Of a stretch of DNA of 64,000 bases, positions 8,863 to 16,998 are shown piece by piece. The DNA lies in the NCBI GenBank assembly GCA_023461435.1, contig JAEYLC010000044.1, forward strand, positions 124,001 through 188,000, read 5' to 3'. Below the pieces are notes generated by a model. That model was given only the letters and a program-made list of their open reading frames with translations, was not told the DNA's origin and made no database searches. Each line of letters starts with the position of its first letter. Positions within the stretch are counted from its first letter, which is position 1. Both the position numbers and the translations under genes were made by a program. This DNA is from Bacillota bacterium (GTDB lineage: Bacteria; Bacillota; Clostridia; Christensenellales; SZUA-584).

Positions 8863-9337
8863 TGTCAGTAAAACCTTCGATTGCCGCTGCTTATTGTGTA
8901 TCCATTTTGAAAGGGCATTTGCGGAAGTCCCGCGTTCGGATTCTGGCATCAATGCGGACAACCGGTTCCGCCGCCAAAAAGCGCATTATTCCCTCGCGCA
9001 AAAAGCGCATATCCTTGTGTCATCCCATTCGCCGTCAGCAAGCCGCAGGCTCGCCTCATCGGCTTTTTGCTCAAGTATTCTTCGGATACACATTAAACTC
9101 CGGCTGCAAGCGGTTCTCATTTCGTTTTACAGCTTTATTTTGTTCATCGGGCGCAAAAGTTATTAATGTATTTTTTACCATTATTAAAATGCATACTTTT
9201 GGTTATAAAAAGATAAATGCAGGATTGATATCATCACATATTCACGAGATCGTTAAAATATGCACAAATAACTCCCGAAACAATGCATAATTGCAATTAA
9301 CAATTTTAAATGTTGCAGAATAACCGCGTTTTTACTA
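8863..9337. other. Intergenic stretch without a recognised gene
   Basis: About 475 bases. The left half is GC-rich and the right half strongly AT-rich. Open frames here give proteins with no recognisable domain and no ribosome site. Two structures are visible. An inverted repeat TGTGTATCC (8895-8903) / GGATACACA (9084-9092) brackets about 190 bases. An 11-base direct repeat AAAAAGCGCAT occurs at 8976-8986 and 9000-9010. A decayed gene or an unidentified RNA is possible; neither can be supported. Confidence 0.4.
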
Positions 9338-9366
9338 TTGATTTTTTATATGGCATTTAGTATAAT
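9338..9366 (+). promoter_or_regulatory. Sigma-A promoter for the glutamate synthase operon
   Basis: TTGATT (9338-9343), 17 bases, TATAAT (9361-9366). The expected start near 9373 leaves a leader of roughly 158 bases before the first gene. Confidence 0.72.
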
Positions 9367-9372
9367 GATACA

Positions 9373-9530
9373 GCTAACGTGGGGAATGGTAAGTTCCTAT
9401 CTTTATATTGAGAATGATCGAACATTTCTTGCGACTTGTTCATACAAGTCTTGTTGGCGTCTTTATTTTATCGCAGGCGTTTTCTGACATTAATAAGACG
9501 CACCTGCCCAAAATCCGAGGGGGAGAGTAA
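9373..9530 (+). promoter_or_regulatory. Structured 5' leader of the glutamate synthase operon
   Basis: The leader can form a 6-bp hairpin GACTTG/CAAGTC (9433-9438/9445-9450). It can also form two mutually exclusive stems: GCGTCTT/AAGACGC (9457-9463/9495-9501), or GCAGGCGT (9473-9480) with ACG and CCTGC at 9498-9507. The second steals bases 9498-9501 from the first, as in switch-type leaders. No known riboswitch class was recognised. The start has a strong GGGGGAGAG ribosome site. Confidence 0.4.
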
Positions 9531-10619
9531 ATGGTAAAAGAGGGGCAAGTAAGGATCCCGTCTGGTTGCGCCATCAGCGGTATACTGAACCGTAAGGGCG
9601 AAAGATTTACAGGGGAAGCTATAATTAAATCCATAGAATTAATGCACGACAGAAGCAATGGCTTGGGCGGAGGTTTTGCCGGCTATGGGATATATCCCGA
9701 GTATGCCGATATTTACGCGTTGCATCTGTTCTATGATGATATGCCTTCAAAGGAAGCCGTTGACGAGGTTATTGAGCGTCACTTTGAAATAGAAAAAGCG
9801 GAAGTCATACCCACAAGGAAAAGCAAAGAGATTCCATCAAGCCCCTTGATATGGCGATATTTTGTGTATCCGCGTAAGCAACGCCTTCAACGGTCCGGGC
9901 TTGACGAGCAAGAGTTTGTCGCCCAATTTGTTTTTAACATCAATGAGAACTATGAAGGCGCTTATGTTTTTTCTTCGGGGAAAAACATGGGCGTTTTTAA
10001 AGGTGTGGGATATCCGGAAGATATCGGGCGCTTTTTCAAGCTCGAAACATATAACGCATATCTTTGGACATCTCATGGCCGTTTTCCGACAAACACGCCC
10101 GGCTGGTGGGGAGGGGCGCATCCTTTCACGCTGCTGAACTGGTCTGTGGTGCATAACGGGGAAATCTCCTCTTACGATGCCAACAGGCGTTTCGTGGAGA
10201 TGTTTGGCTACAAATGCACGCTGATGACAGACACAGAGGTCATTACATATCTGTTTGACCTGCTGGTGCGCAAGCACGGCATGTCGCTTCAAGAAGCTGT
10301 GAATATTGTGGCGGCACCGTTCTGGCGTGAGATCGATCTGATGGACGAAGAAAAGAAACGCAAGTTTGAGGCGGTCCGGGCGGTTTACAGCTCGGCGCTG
10401 ATCAACGGCCCGTTTTCGATTATACTGGGCTTTCAGGGCGGCTTTCTGGCGTTGAACGACAGAATAAAACTAAGATCTCTCGTGGCTGCGGAGAAGGGCG
10501 ACATGCTCTACGTGGCCAGTGAGGAAGCCGCGATACGCATTATCTGTGATTCGCCTGACCGCATCTGGTCGCCGTCGGGCGGAGAGCCAATTATAGGACT
10601 GGTGGAGGGTAACCAATGA
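9531..10619 (+). CDS. Glutamate synthase, class II glutamine amidotransferase subunit (GltB1-like)
   Basis: A 362-residue subunit that should release ammonia from glutamine for the synthase encoded next. It has the N-terminal nucleophile hydrolase signature. The likely catalytic Cys is residue 13 (SGCAISGI), so a 12-residue leader must be removed. It also has HGRFPTNTPGWWGGAHPF and VVHNGEISSYDANRR, the glutamine-binding segments, and DTEV further on. In most bacteria this is the first domain of a 1,500-residue GltB; here it is separate, as in the archaeal-type split enzyme. Strong ribosome site at 9518-9526. The stop overlaps the next gene (ATGA). Expression probably depends on the promoter and leader described upstream. 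Confidence 0.88.
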   Translation: MVKEGQVRIPSGCAISGILNRKGERFTGEAIIKSIELMHDRSNGLGGGFAGYGIYPEYADIYALHLFYDDMPSKEAVDEVIERHFEIEKAEVIPTRKSKEIPSSPLIWRYFVYPRKQRLQRSGLDEQEFVAQFVFNINENYEGAYVFSSGKNMGVFKGVGYPEDIGRFFKLETYNAYLWTSHGRFPTNTPGWWGGAHPFTLLNWSVVHNGEISSYDANRRFVEMFGYKCTLMTDTEVITYLFDLLVRKHGMSLQEAVNIVAAPFWREIDLMDEEKKRKFEAVRAVYSSALINGPFSIILGFQGGFLALNDRIKLRSLVAAEKGDMLYVASEEAAIRIICDSPDRIWSPSGGEPIIGLVEGNQ

Positions 10620-12121
10620 GTTTGCAACTTGGCTGGCCGGATTATCTGGTCGAAAGAGATGAAAATAAATGCATACAATGCGAAGTGTGTGCGAAGCAGT
10701 GCGCCAACGAGGTGCACAGGCTTGACCCCGATACGGGAAAGATGGTTGCGGATGACGCAAAGTGTGTGGATTGCCACCGCTGTGTGGCGCTGTGCCCCAC
10801 ACGCGCGCTTAAAATCCGCGTGAACGATCTTGAGTTTAAGCCCAACAAGAACTGGACGAGTAACGCGATCAAGGAGATTTACAAGCAGGCGGCGACAGGC
10901 AGTGTGCTGCTGACAGGTATGGGCAACCCGAACGATTATCCGATCTATTGGGACAAAATGCTTATCAATGCGTCGCAGGTCACGAACCCGTCGATCGACC
11001 CGTTGCGTGAACCCATGGAAACGGGCGTTATATTGGGGCGTAAGCCGGCTAAGCTCGAATTTGACAAGCACGGAAAACTGTTAACCAAAATGCCGCCGCA
11101 GGTCAAGCTGTCGGTACCGGTCATGTTCTCCGCGATGTCGTTCGGGTCTATTTCGCGCAACGCGCACGAGGCGCTTGCGCGCGCGGCCACGGAGCTCGGC
11201 ATACTCTATAATACGGGTGAGGGCGGCCTTGCCAAGGAATTTTATAAATACGGGCCCAACACCATTGTACAGGTGGCGTCGGGACGTTTCGGCGTGCATG
11301 CCGAGTACTTAAACGCGGGCGCGATGCTCGAAATCAAGATCGGCCAGGGCGCAAAGCCCGGCATCGGCGGCCATTTGCCCGGCGAAAAAGTGGGCGAAGC
11401 CGTTTCGCAGGCACGTATGATTCCGCAGGGCAGCGATGCGATCTCGCCTGCGCCGCACCACGATATCTATTCGATTGAGGATCTTCGTCAGCTGATTTAC
11501 TCGCTGAAGGAAGCGACGAACTATTCAAAGCCGGTATCTGTGAAAATCGCGGCTGTGCACAACGCACCCGCCATTGCGTCGGGTATCGCGCGCGCGGGTG
11601 CCGATATCATCACGATCGACGGCTTCCGCGGCGGCACTGGCGCAGCGCCGCAGCGTGTGCGCGACAATGTGGGTATCCCGATCGAAATGGCGCTTGCTGC
11701 GGTTGACCAGCGTCTCCGTGAAGAAAGCATTCGAAATGAGGTTTCTCTTGTCGTTGCGGGCAGCGTGCGCAACAGCGCCGACATCGTCAAGGCGATCGCG
11801 CTTGGCGCCGACGCGTGCTACATCGGTTCGTCCGCTTTGATCGCGATCGGATGCCATATGTGCCAGAACTGCTACAGCGGAAAATGCAACTGGGGTATCG
11901 CGACACAGCGCGACGATCTTGTAAAGCGCCTGAACCCCGATATCGCTTATCAGCGCCTCGTGAACCTCATCAGCGCTTGGAAGCACGAGATTGAGGAGAT
12001 GCTCGGAGGCATGGGCATCAACGCCATCGAGAGCCTGAAGGGCAATCGGCTGATGCTGCGCGGTGTGGGCCTGAACCAAAAAGAACTTGATATTCTCGGC
12101 ATCAAGCATGCCGGTGAATAA
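10616..12121 (+). CDS. Glutamate synthase FMN/Fe-S subunit with N-terminal ferredoxin domain (GltB2-like)
   Basis: A 501-residue central subunit converting 2-oxoglutarate plus ammonia to glutamate. Residues 15-70 carry two [4Fe-4S] motifs (CIQCEVCAKQC and CVDCHRCVALC). The rest is the FMN-binding TIM barrel of glutamate synthases, with MSFGSISRNAHEALARA, the substrate region GEGGLAKEFYKYG, and GADIITIDGFRGGTGAAP. A late Cys cluster CHMCQNCYSGKC fits the [3Fe-4S] site. The extra ferredoxin domain is typical of the split archaeal/clostridial form. The start overlaps the previous stop. With the amidotransferase, ferredoxin, NAD(P)H reductase and GXGXG genes this gives a complete enzyme. Confidence 0.92.
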   Translation: MSLQLGWPDYLVERDENKCIQCEVCAKQCANEVHRLDPDTGKMVADDAKCVDCHRCVALCPTRALKIRVNDLEFKPNKNWTSNAIKEIYKQAATGSVLLTGMGNPNDYPIYWDKMLINASQVTNPSIDPLREPMETGVILGRKPAKLEFDKHGKLLTKMPPQVKLSVPVMFSAMSFGSISRNAHEALARAATELGILYNTGEGGLAKEFYKYGPNTIVQVASGRFGVHAEYLNAGAMLEIKIGQGAKPGIGGHLPGEKVGEAVSQARMIPQGSDAISPAPHHDIYSIEDLRQLIYSLKEATNYSKPVSVKIAAVHNAPAIASGIARAGADIITIDGFRGGTGAAPQRVRDNVGIPIEMALAAVDQRLREESIRNEVSLVVAGSVRNSADIVKAIALGADACYIGSSALIAIGCHMCQNCYSGKCNWGIATQRDDLVKRLNPDIAYQRLVNLISAWKHEIEEMLGGMGINAIESLKGNRLMLRGVGLNQKELDILGIKHAGE

Positions 12122-12135
12122 ACGGGGGTTTTAGA

Positions 12136-12582
12136 ATGAAAAAAGTTTACGCTGACGAAAAATGGTGTCTTGCGTGCGGGCTGTGTAAGGTATACTGCCG
12201 CACATCGCACTCGCAGACTCTTGATATTATCAAAGCGCACAAGCTCGAAAGCCCGCGCCCCGTGGAGCGGCTGCACATCGAGACGGGCGACAAGGTCAAC
12301 TTCGCGCTTCAGTGCCGCCACTGCGACGATCCCAAATGCGTGCAGGCGTGCATCACGGGCGCGATGCAGAAGGACCCCGAGACGGGTCTCGTATTAAACG
12401 AGACCGAGCGCTGCGTGGGTTGCTGGACGTGCGTGCTCGCGTGTCCGTTCGGCGCGATCGTGCGCGACGAGGGTAAGAAAAAAGTGGCCGCCAAATGCGA
12501 CCTGTGCGCCGCGATGGGCGAGCCCGAGTGCGTGAAGCACTGCCCGAACAACGCGCTCAAATACGAAGACAGGGGGGAATGA
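12136..12582 (+). CDS. Four-cluster [4Fe-4S] ferredoxin subunit of glutamate synthase
   Basis: A 148-residue electron-transfer protein with sixteen cysteines in four groups: CLACGLCKVYC, CRHCDDPKCVQAC, CVGCWTCVLAC, and CDLCAAMGEPEC with VKHC. This is the HycB/CooF/DmsB-like four-cluster fold. It presumably carries electrons between the flavoprotein encoded next and the FMN subunit encoded before it. It starts 14 bases after the preceding stop. The downstream reductase follows at once, so all five genes look like one transcription unit. Alone it could serve another oxidoreductase, but the position argues for glutamate synthase. Confidence 0.85.
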   Translation: MKKVYADEKWCLACGLCKVYCRTSHSQTLDIIKAHKLESPRPVERLHIETGDKVNFALQCRHCDDPKCVQACITGAMQKDPETGLVLNETERCVGCWTCVLACPFGAIVRDEGKKKVAAKCDLCAAMGEPECVKHCPNNALKYEDRGE

Positions 12583-12584
12583 GC

Positions 12585-13835
12585 ATGAAATATGTGATTA
12601 TCGGCAATTCCGCCGCTGCCGTGGGGTGCATAGAGGGCCTGCGAAAATGTGACAAGAACGGTTCGATCACCGTGATTTCGGATGAAGAGCACCATGTGTA
12701 TTCGCGTCCGCTGATATCGTATTATCTCGCGGGCAAGGTGAAGCCGGAAAACATGGTGTACCGCAAGAAGGATTTTTACGAGAAGAACAACGTGACCACG
12801 CTGTTTGACTTAAAGGCGGTCTCGATTGACCCCAAGAAGAAGTCCGTGGCGCTCAGCGACGGCGCTAGCGTGCCTTACGATAAGCTGTTGATCGCGACGG
12901 GGTCGTCCCCGTTTGTGCCGCCCACCCAGGGCCTCGGCACACAGAGCAACGTATTCACATTCTTAAAATACGACGACGCGCTCGGCATTGAGAAGCTGAT
13001 CGATAAGCAGAGCCGCGTGGTGGTGGTGGGCGCCGGTCTCATCGGCCTCAAGGCCGCCGAGGGCCTCGCGCCTGTGACGGGCAGCGTACATGTTGTGGAG
13101 CTCGCTCCGCGCGTGCTGCCGATGATACTCGATGAGCAGGCGGCAGCGCCTGTGCAGCAGCGCCTTGAGGAGAACGGCATTACGTTCCACCTCGGGATCA
13201 CGGTGGAGAATGTGGTCGGCAGCGACAAGGTTGAGAAGGTGATTCTCAAGGACGGCACCGAGCTTCCCTGCGACGTGCTCGTGATGGGCGTGGGTGTGAG
13301 GCCGAACGTGGCGGAAGCGAAAGCGGCGGGCGTGGAAGTGAACCGCGGCATTATCGTGGACGAGGCGATGCGCACCAATGTGAAGGACATCTACGCGGCG
13401 GGCGACGTGACCGAGGGCACCGATATCATCACGGGTGAGCGCAAGATCATGGCGCTGTGGCCGAACGCTTATGCTCAAGGGCGTGCGGCGGCATATGATA
13501 TGTGCGGCGGCAAGGACGATTTTGACGGAGTGTTCCCGATGAACGCGGTTGGGTTTTTCGGCCTCTCGATGATCACGGCGGGCGTGCAGGGCGGCGAAGG
13601 CGTTGAGGTGCTGGTGAAGCGCAACGAGAGGACGGGCGCGACGCGGCGGTTCTTCGTGAAGGACGACAGGCTCGTCGGCATGATACTCGTGGGCGACGTG
13701 GACCGCGCGGGCATCTACACGTATCTGATCAGCGAGAAGATTCCGCTTTCCTCGCTGGATAAGGCGTTGACGGACGACAACTTCGGTTTGAACGCGCTCG
13801 GGTACGAGAGAATGAAAGAGAGAATTTCTTCTTAA
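12585..13835 (+). CDS. FAD/NAD(P)-dependent oxidoreductase of the glutamate synthase operon
   Basis: A 416-residue pyridine-nucleotide-disulfide-type flavoprotein that should feed electrons from NAD(P)H. An N-terminal FAD-binding fold (VIIGNSAAAVGCIEG) is followed by the NAD-binding VVVGAGLIGLKAAEG near residue 145 and the second FAD contact IYAAGDVTEG near residue 270. There is no CxxC redox disulfide, so it belongs with NADH oxidase or ferredoxin-reductase-like members. ATG 12585 is chosen because AGGGGGG (12571-12577) lies 7 bases before it; the ATG at 12579 is too close. It fills the role of GltD, to which it is not closely similar. Confidence 0.85.
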   Translation: MKYVIIGNSAAAVGCIEGLRKCDKNGSITVISDEEHHVYSRPLISYYLAGKVKPENMVYRKKDFYEKNNVTTLFDLKAVSIDPKKKSVALSDGASVPYDKLLIATGSSPFVPPTQGLGTQSNVFTFLKYDDALGIEKLIDKQSRVVVVGAGLIGLKAAEGLAPVTGSVHVVELAPRVLPMILDEQAAAPVQQRLEENGITFHLGITVENVVGSDKVEKVILKDGTELPCDVLVMGVGVRPNVAEAKAAGVEVNRGIIVDEAMRTNVKDIYAAGDVTEGTDIITGERKIMALWPNAYAQGRAAAYDMCGGKDDFDGVFPMNAVGFFGLSMITAGVQGGEGVEVLVKRNERTGATRRFFVKDDRLVGMILVGDVDRAGIYTYLISEKIPLSSLDKALTDDNFGLNALGYERMKERISS

Positions 13836-13852
13836 GAAAGAGGTTTGCAATA

Positions 13853-14587
13853 ATGGATTTGATCGCTGGCAACACATATTACAGCATTCTGAATAAGCAG
13901 ATAAAGACGCTGGCTCAGGAACCGCGCGAGATCACGGTGCGCGAGGTTTACGGGCAGCGCTATATCGGCTGCGGCCTTTCAAACCACACTAAGCTGAATA
14001 TTTATGGCACGCTTGGCAACGACAGCGCGTGTTATATGGACGGCGCGACGGTTGAGGTGTTTGGCAACGCGCAGGATGGCATTGCGAACACGATGAACGA
14101 CGGCAAGCTGATCGTTCACGGCAACTGCGGCGACATTATGGGGTATGCGATGCGCGGCGGCGAGCTATTTATAAAGGGCTATGCGGGATACCGCAGCGGC
14201 ATTCACATGAAGGAATACATGGACAAGATTCCGAAGATCGTGATCGGCAGCAAGGCGGGCGATTTCCTCGGGGAATACATGGCGGGCGGCCGCGTGGTGG
14301 TGCTGGGTATTGGGCTTCAAGAGGGTGAATATGCCGCAGGCAAGTTTTTCGGGACGGGCATGCACGGCGGGCGGATGTATATCCGCGGGCCGGTGAGAGA
14401 GGCGCTGATGGGCCGGGAGATTTCGGCACAGCCGCTGGATGATGAGGACAGCGCGTATCTCACACAGGTGCTTAAGGACTATTCGTCGTACTTCGGGGTG
14501 GATGTTTCGAAGATCAAGCTAAACCAGTTTGTGAAGTATGCGCCCAAAAGCAAGCGGCCGTACGGGAATATGTACGTGGGCAACTAG
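13853..14587 (+). CDS. Glutamate synthase GXGXG-domain subunit (GltB3-like)
   Basis: A 244-residue protein built of the GXGXG beta-helix that forms the C-terminal domain of GltB and also occurs in FwdC/TupA-type proteins. Repeats of the expected type are seen (YGTLGNDSACYMDG, VFGNAQDGIANTMNDG, VHGNCGDIMGYAMRGG, IKGYAGYRSGIHM, MAGGRVVVLG). The domain is structural, packing against the FMN subunit. It is the last gene of the operon and is followed by a strong terminator. AAGAGG 9 bases upstream is the ribosome site. All three GltB parts now exist as separate genes. Confidence 0.9.
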   Translation: MDLIAGNTYYSILNKQIKTLAQEPREITVREVYGQRYIGCGLSNHTKLNIYGTLGNDSACYMDGATVEVFGNAQDGIANTMNDGKLIVHGNCGDIMGYAMRGGELFIKGYAGYRSGIHMKEYMDKIPKIVIGSKAGDFLGEYMAGGRVVVLGIGLQEGEYAAGKFFGTGMHGGRMYIRGPVREALMGREISAQPLDDEDSAYLTQVLKDYSSYFGVDVSKIKLNQFVKYAPKSKRPYGNMYVGN

Positions 14588-14605
14588 GGCAAGGATAGAA
14601 ATGAC

Positions 14606-14636
14606 AAAGTCCGGAGGGAAATCTTCGGACTTTTTT
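14606..14636 (+). terminator. Rho-independent terminator of the glutamate synthase operon
   Basis: AAAGTCCG (14606-14613) pairs with CGGACTTT (14626-14633) around a 12-base loop and runs into six T. The TIR gene on the opposite strand ends only four bases beyond it. Confidence 0.85.
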
Positions 14637-14639
14637 GAA

Positions 14640-15824
14640 TTAAGTAATGATATCTAAGCGTTCTTTAATAAAACATGCTAATTGGTTCGAGTCAAATTTC
14701 GTTCCATCAATATACCCATCTGTTTTAAAAACTCCATCTACATTTCCATCATCTAATCTAATATACATTATTTTAAATTCTTCTTTTTCCATTATCATCT
14801 CTCGTACAGCTTTGAATTCAAGACCACACCATTTCTTATCTTGATATTGCTTACATATAAAAACAACAATTAACTTTGATCGACTTCTATAAATATCTTG
14901 TAGAAGAGTGTCCAAAGATGGTCTTGCAAGTTGACTTAAGAAATTATTATCATAGAAAATCTTATTTTTATCAATGATTTGTTCTAGCTCTCGTACTACT
15001 TGTTCAACAATAATTCTAGATTCACCAGCAAACGTAAAGGAAACATCAAAAAAGTGTTTCGTTATATCTATTGGAACTGATAATTTAGTTGATTTTAGGT
15101 TTGTTTTTTCAAGGTTTAATTCCTTATATAGATTAACTTTTTTTATAGCCCAATGTGTCCTATTATACTCCCAATCCTTTATATCCAGCTCAAATTGAAG
15201 TTTATGTAAATTTTCAAATGAAAGTACTTCTGTTTTATCAAAAACAATTTTCACTCCAGTCTGCCTCACAGTAATTTCCTTTATAAAACCAAGACTTGCA
15301 TCTTTTTTGCAATAATCTTCATACGCAAAAATACAGATTGATTTTTTGATTTCATTAATTTCATTTTCTCCAAGTTTAGAAAATCTGGCGATTAAATCTT
15401 TATCTGTATATTCAACAATGCAACGATCACGTTCAAATATTTTAGTATCACTTTCCCATGCGTTCTCATCGCCTGAAATTAGAAGATTGTATATTTCATC
15501 AGAATTGAAATCTTCATTCGACTGTGCAACACCAAATAAATCTAAAAAAACTTCAGCTTCATTTAATAAATCGACATACATTTTATATTGCTCGCTATTA
15601 TATTGCGTATCGGATGTTAATCCATTTATATGTGAAAAGGAGGATGGTACAATGTATCCATGTCGAATTTGCCGAGCTTTTTTTGTTAGTTCATTTTGCT
15701 CGCCTAATTCACGTGATAACACCTGAATTATTGTGGACTCTAATGATTTATATCCAATGACCCCTTTATTTAATAATAGCTGATTTAAATTTTTGATGGC
15801 GAAATTATTTCTATTGTCATTCAT
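14640..15824 (-). CDS. TIR-domain protein with N-terminal helical and sensor-like regions (candidate defence effector)
   Basis: A 394-residue, AT-rich gene unlike its neighbours in base use. Residues about 257-390 form a TIR domain: FDVSFTFAGE, FYDNN, a helix-rich middle with SKLIVVFICKQY, and KKWCGLEF, where Glu336 fits the catalytic glutamate of NAD+-cleaving TIRs. Residues about 120-240 include YTDKDLIARF and NRTHWAIKKVNL, which I have seen ahead of effector domains in other bacterial proteins; this is memory, not a search. Residues 1-100 are helical and may be an abortive-infection-like N-domain. The start is ATG 15824 because GAGG lies 8 bases upstream. It stands alone between two terminators. 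Function as an anti-phage NADase is inference. Confidence 0.75.
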   Translation of the reverse strand: MNDNRNNFAIKNLNQLLLNKGVIGYKSLESTIIQVLSRELGEQNELTKKARQIRHGYIVPSSFSHINGLTSDTQYNSEQYKMYVDLLNEAEVFLDLFGVAQSNEDFNSDEIYNLLISGDENAWESDTKIFERDRCIVEYTDKDLIARFSKLGENEINEIKKSICIFAYEDYCKKDASLGFIKEITVRQTGVKIVFDKTEVLSFENLHKLQFELDIKDWEYNRTHWAIKKVNLYKELNLEKTNLKSTKLSVPIDITKHFFDVSFTFAGESRIIVEQVVRELEQIIDKNKIFYDNNFLSQLARPSLDTLLQDIYRSRSKLIVVFICKQYQDKKWCGLEFKAVREMIMEKEEFKIMYIRLDDGNVDGVFKTDGYIDGTKFDSNQLACFIKERLDIIT

Positions 15825-15883
15825 CTTTACATCCTCAATAAAATCATTTATTATGCACAAATAGACTAGTACCTTTATTGTAT

Positions 15884-15889
15884 ATTATA
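15884..15889 (-). promoter_or_regulatory. Possible extended -10 element of the TIR gene
   Basis: Minus-strand TATAAT (15884-15889) preceded by TGT, an extended -10. The -35 region has no good match. It lies about 60 bases upstream of the TIR start in AT-rich DNA, so chance matches are likely. Confidence 0.4.
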
Positions 15890-16011
15890 ACATATCAGAC
15901 CAAATATTAATAAATAAAATGCACAAATACCTTATTGAACTACTAATCATCGAGAGAGAGTAAATTTGACTATTCATGATAATTGATAGAATTTATATGC
16001 TTATTAAACAT

Positions 16012-16036
16012 AAAAAACGCACCGCTGAGCGGTGCG
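16012..16036 (-). terminator. Rho-independent terminator of yqeY
   Basis: On the minus strand CGCACCGC and GCGGTGCG (16018-16025 and 16029-16036) pair perfectly around a 3-base loop and are followed by six T. It lies about 20 bases after the yqeY stop. Confidence 0.85.
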
Positions 16037-16056
16037 CCATATCCTATTTATCCTGC

Positions 16057-16503
16057 CTATTTTAAAGCCTCTTCCACGAGCTTATTGATCATCTTCCCAT
16101 CCGCCTTGCCCTTCACCAGCGGCATCAGCACCTTCATAATGCCGCCCTTGTCCGTCGGCGCGGGCTTCTCAATCCCCAGCTGCCCCAGCACACCCGCAAT
16201 CACCGCCTTAACCTCATCCTCGCTCATCAGCTTGGGCGCAAACTCGCTATACACGGCGATCTTGAACTTGTTCTCGTCTATTATGTCCGCGCGGCTCGCG
16301 GGCGCCGTATCAATCGCCTCCTGCGCGCTCTTGATTTCCTTAAACACCACCGCGTTTTCTTCGTCTTCGGTGAGCTCACTGCGCTTGTCGATCTGCTTTG
16401 ACTTAAGCGCGGCGAGCAGCAGCGAAAGCGCGTCCTTGCGCGGCGTATCCTTCGCCTTTAAGGCGTCCATCATTTCTTTTCTGACCACATCGATCTTAGA
16501 CAT
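16057..16503 (-). CDS. yqeY: YqeY/GatB-tail family protein
   Basis: A 148-residue cytoplasmic protein matching YqeY: MMDALKAKDTPRKDALSLLLAALK at the N-terminus (helical, here shown in part), SEFAPKLMSEDEVKAVI in the middle, then DKGGIMKVLMPLVKGKADGK with the helical tail seen in GatB. YqeY resembles the C-terminal domain of the amidotransferase GatB and may bind tRNA, but its role is not settled. The usual length is about 150. An AAAGGAG lies 7-8 bases before the ATG. It has its own promoter (16557-16586) and terminator, so it is monocistronic. The riboswitch transcript upstream ends before the promoter. Confidence 0.9.
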   Translation of the reverse strand: MSKIDVVRKEMMDALKAKDTPRKDALSLLLAALKSKQIDKRSELTEDEENAVVFKEIKSAQEAIDTAPASRADIIDENKFKIAVYSEFAPKLMSEDEVKAVIAGVLGQLGIEKPAPTDKGGIMKVLMPLVKGKADGKMINKLVEEALK

Positions 16504-16556
16504 TGCGAATCTCCTTTTATCTCAATCTTGCTGATATATTAAATCCATATGTCTAT

Positions 16557-16586
16557 ACTATAGCACATGTTTCCAAAAGCAGACAA
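16557..16586 (-). promoter_or_regulatory. Promoter of yqeY
   Basis: Minus strand TTGTCT (16581-16586), 18 bases, TATAGT (16557-16562) preceded by TGC. The predicted leader is about 45-50 bases. Confidence 0.58.
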
Positions 16587-16658
16587 ACATTTATCCGCGA
16601 AATTCATTAAACTGCATAAAGGAGCTGAGTCGATTGACCGATGCTGTCAGCATATAGC

Positions 16659-16698
16659 AAGGGATTCCTCTGATCGCTGCGCTCTATCGGAATGACAT
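16659..16698. repeat. Intergenic repeat of the GGGATTCCTC...CGGAATGACA type
   Basis: GGGATTCCTC (16661-16670), then CGCTGCGCTC and CGGAATGACA (16688-16697). Its ends are complementary in part (ATTCC/GGAAT). Similar elements are scattered between genes in many clostridial genomes. A related fragment, TGTCATTCCGAGG, occurs at 34708-34720. Confidence 0.5.
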
Positions 16699-16716
16699 GC
16701 AGGTTACAGGCGCAGT

Positions 16717-16744
16717 GCAAAAAACCGCCTCGGCGGTTTTTTGC
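16717..16744 (-). terminator. Strong bidirectional terminator ending the riboswitch transcript
   Basis: A 13-bp perfect stem, GCAAAAAACCGCC (16717-16729) with GGCGGTTTTTTGC (16732-16744). It contains T-tracts on both strands. It is the only terminator between the cyclic-di-GMP aptamer and yqeY, so it may be the riboswitch expression platform or simply the end of that RNA. Confidence 0.85.
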
Positions 16745-16872
16745 GTCCCGTTATTCAATCCCCCAGATTAAAGATAAAGTAAGATAATTGAGTCTCCCGA
16801 ATGCGCTGGCGCATTCTATTTCAGGCGGCTTTGCGCCCGTTTTACAGTTTCAAGGCAAAACAAAAAGCCTCA

Positions 16873-16960
16873 CTTCGGTAACTGGCTGCCATAGACTCGA
16901 TGGTCGTTAGGCCCTGTAGCTTTGCGCCGCAGCCTTTCGGCTGTTTTGCCATTATCGGCG
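16873..16960 (-). ncRNA. Cyclic-di-GMP-I (GEMM-I) riboswitch aptamer
   Basis: Read on the minus strand, the hallmarks occur in order. GGCAAAAC is followed by a helix AGCC-GAAA-GGCT with a GNRA tetraloop, then the invariant core GGCGCAAAGC, then CAGGGCCTAA, a P3 arm, and GGCAGCC with AGTTACCG, the tetraloop-receptor side. All are hallmarks of GEMM-I. The two bases before CAAA are GG, as in c-di-GMP-selective members such as Vc2; cGAMP-binding variants carry an A there. The aptamer has its own promoter (16999-17027). A second GGGCGCAAAGC at about 16826-16836 (minus) lacks the rest of the fold. No ORF lies between the aptamer and the terminator. Confidence 0.88.
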
Positions 16961-16998
16961 GGACAATTTGTCGCACACGATTAATTCATCTAAAAATG

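Noticed and set aside
9433..9450. ANTAR-type antiterminator hairpin in the glutamate synthase leader
   Set aside because: The hexaloop TTCATA lacks the A at position 1 and G at position 4 expected for ANTAR targets, and only one such hairpin is present.
16780..16860. A second cyclic-di-GMP aptamer in tandem
   Set aside because: Only the GGGCGCAAAGC core matches; the P2 GNRA helix and the receptor side are missing. Kept only as a remark.
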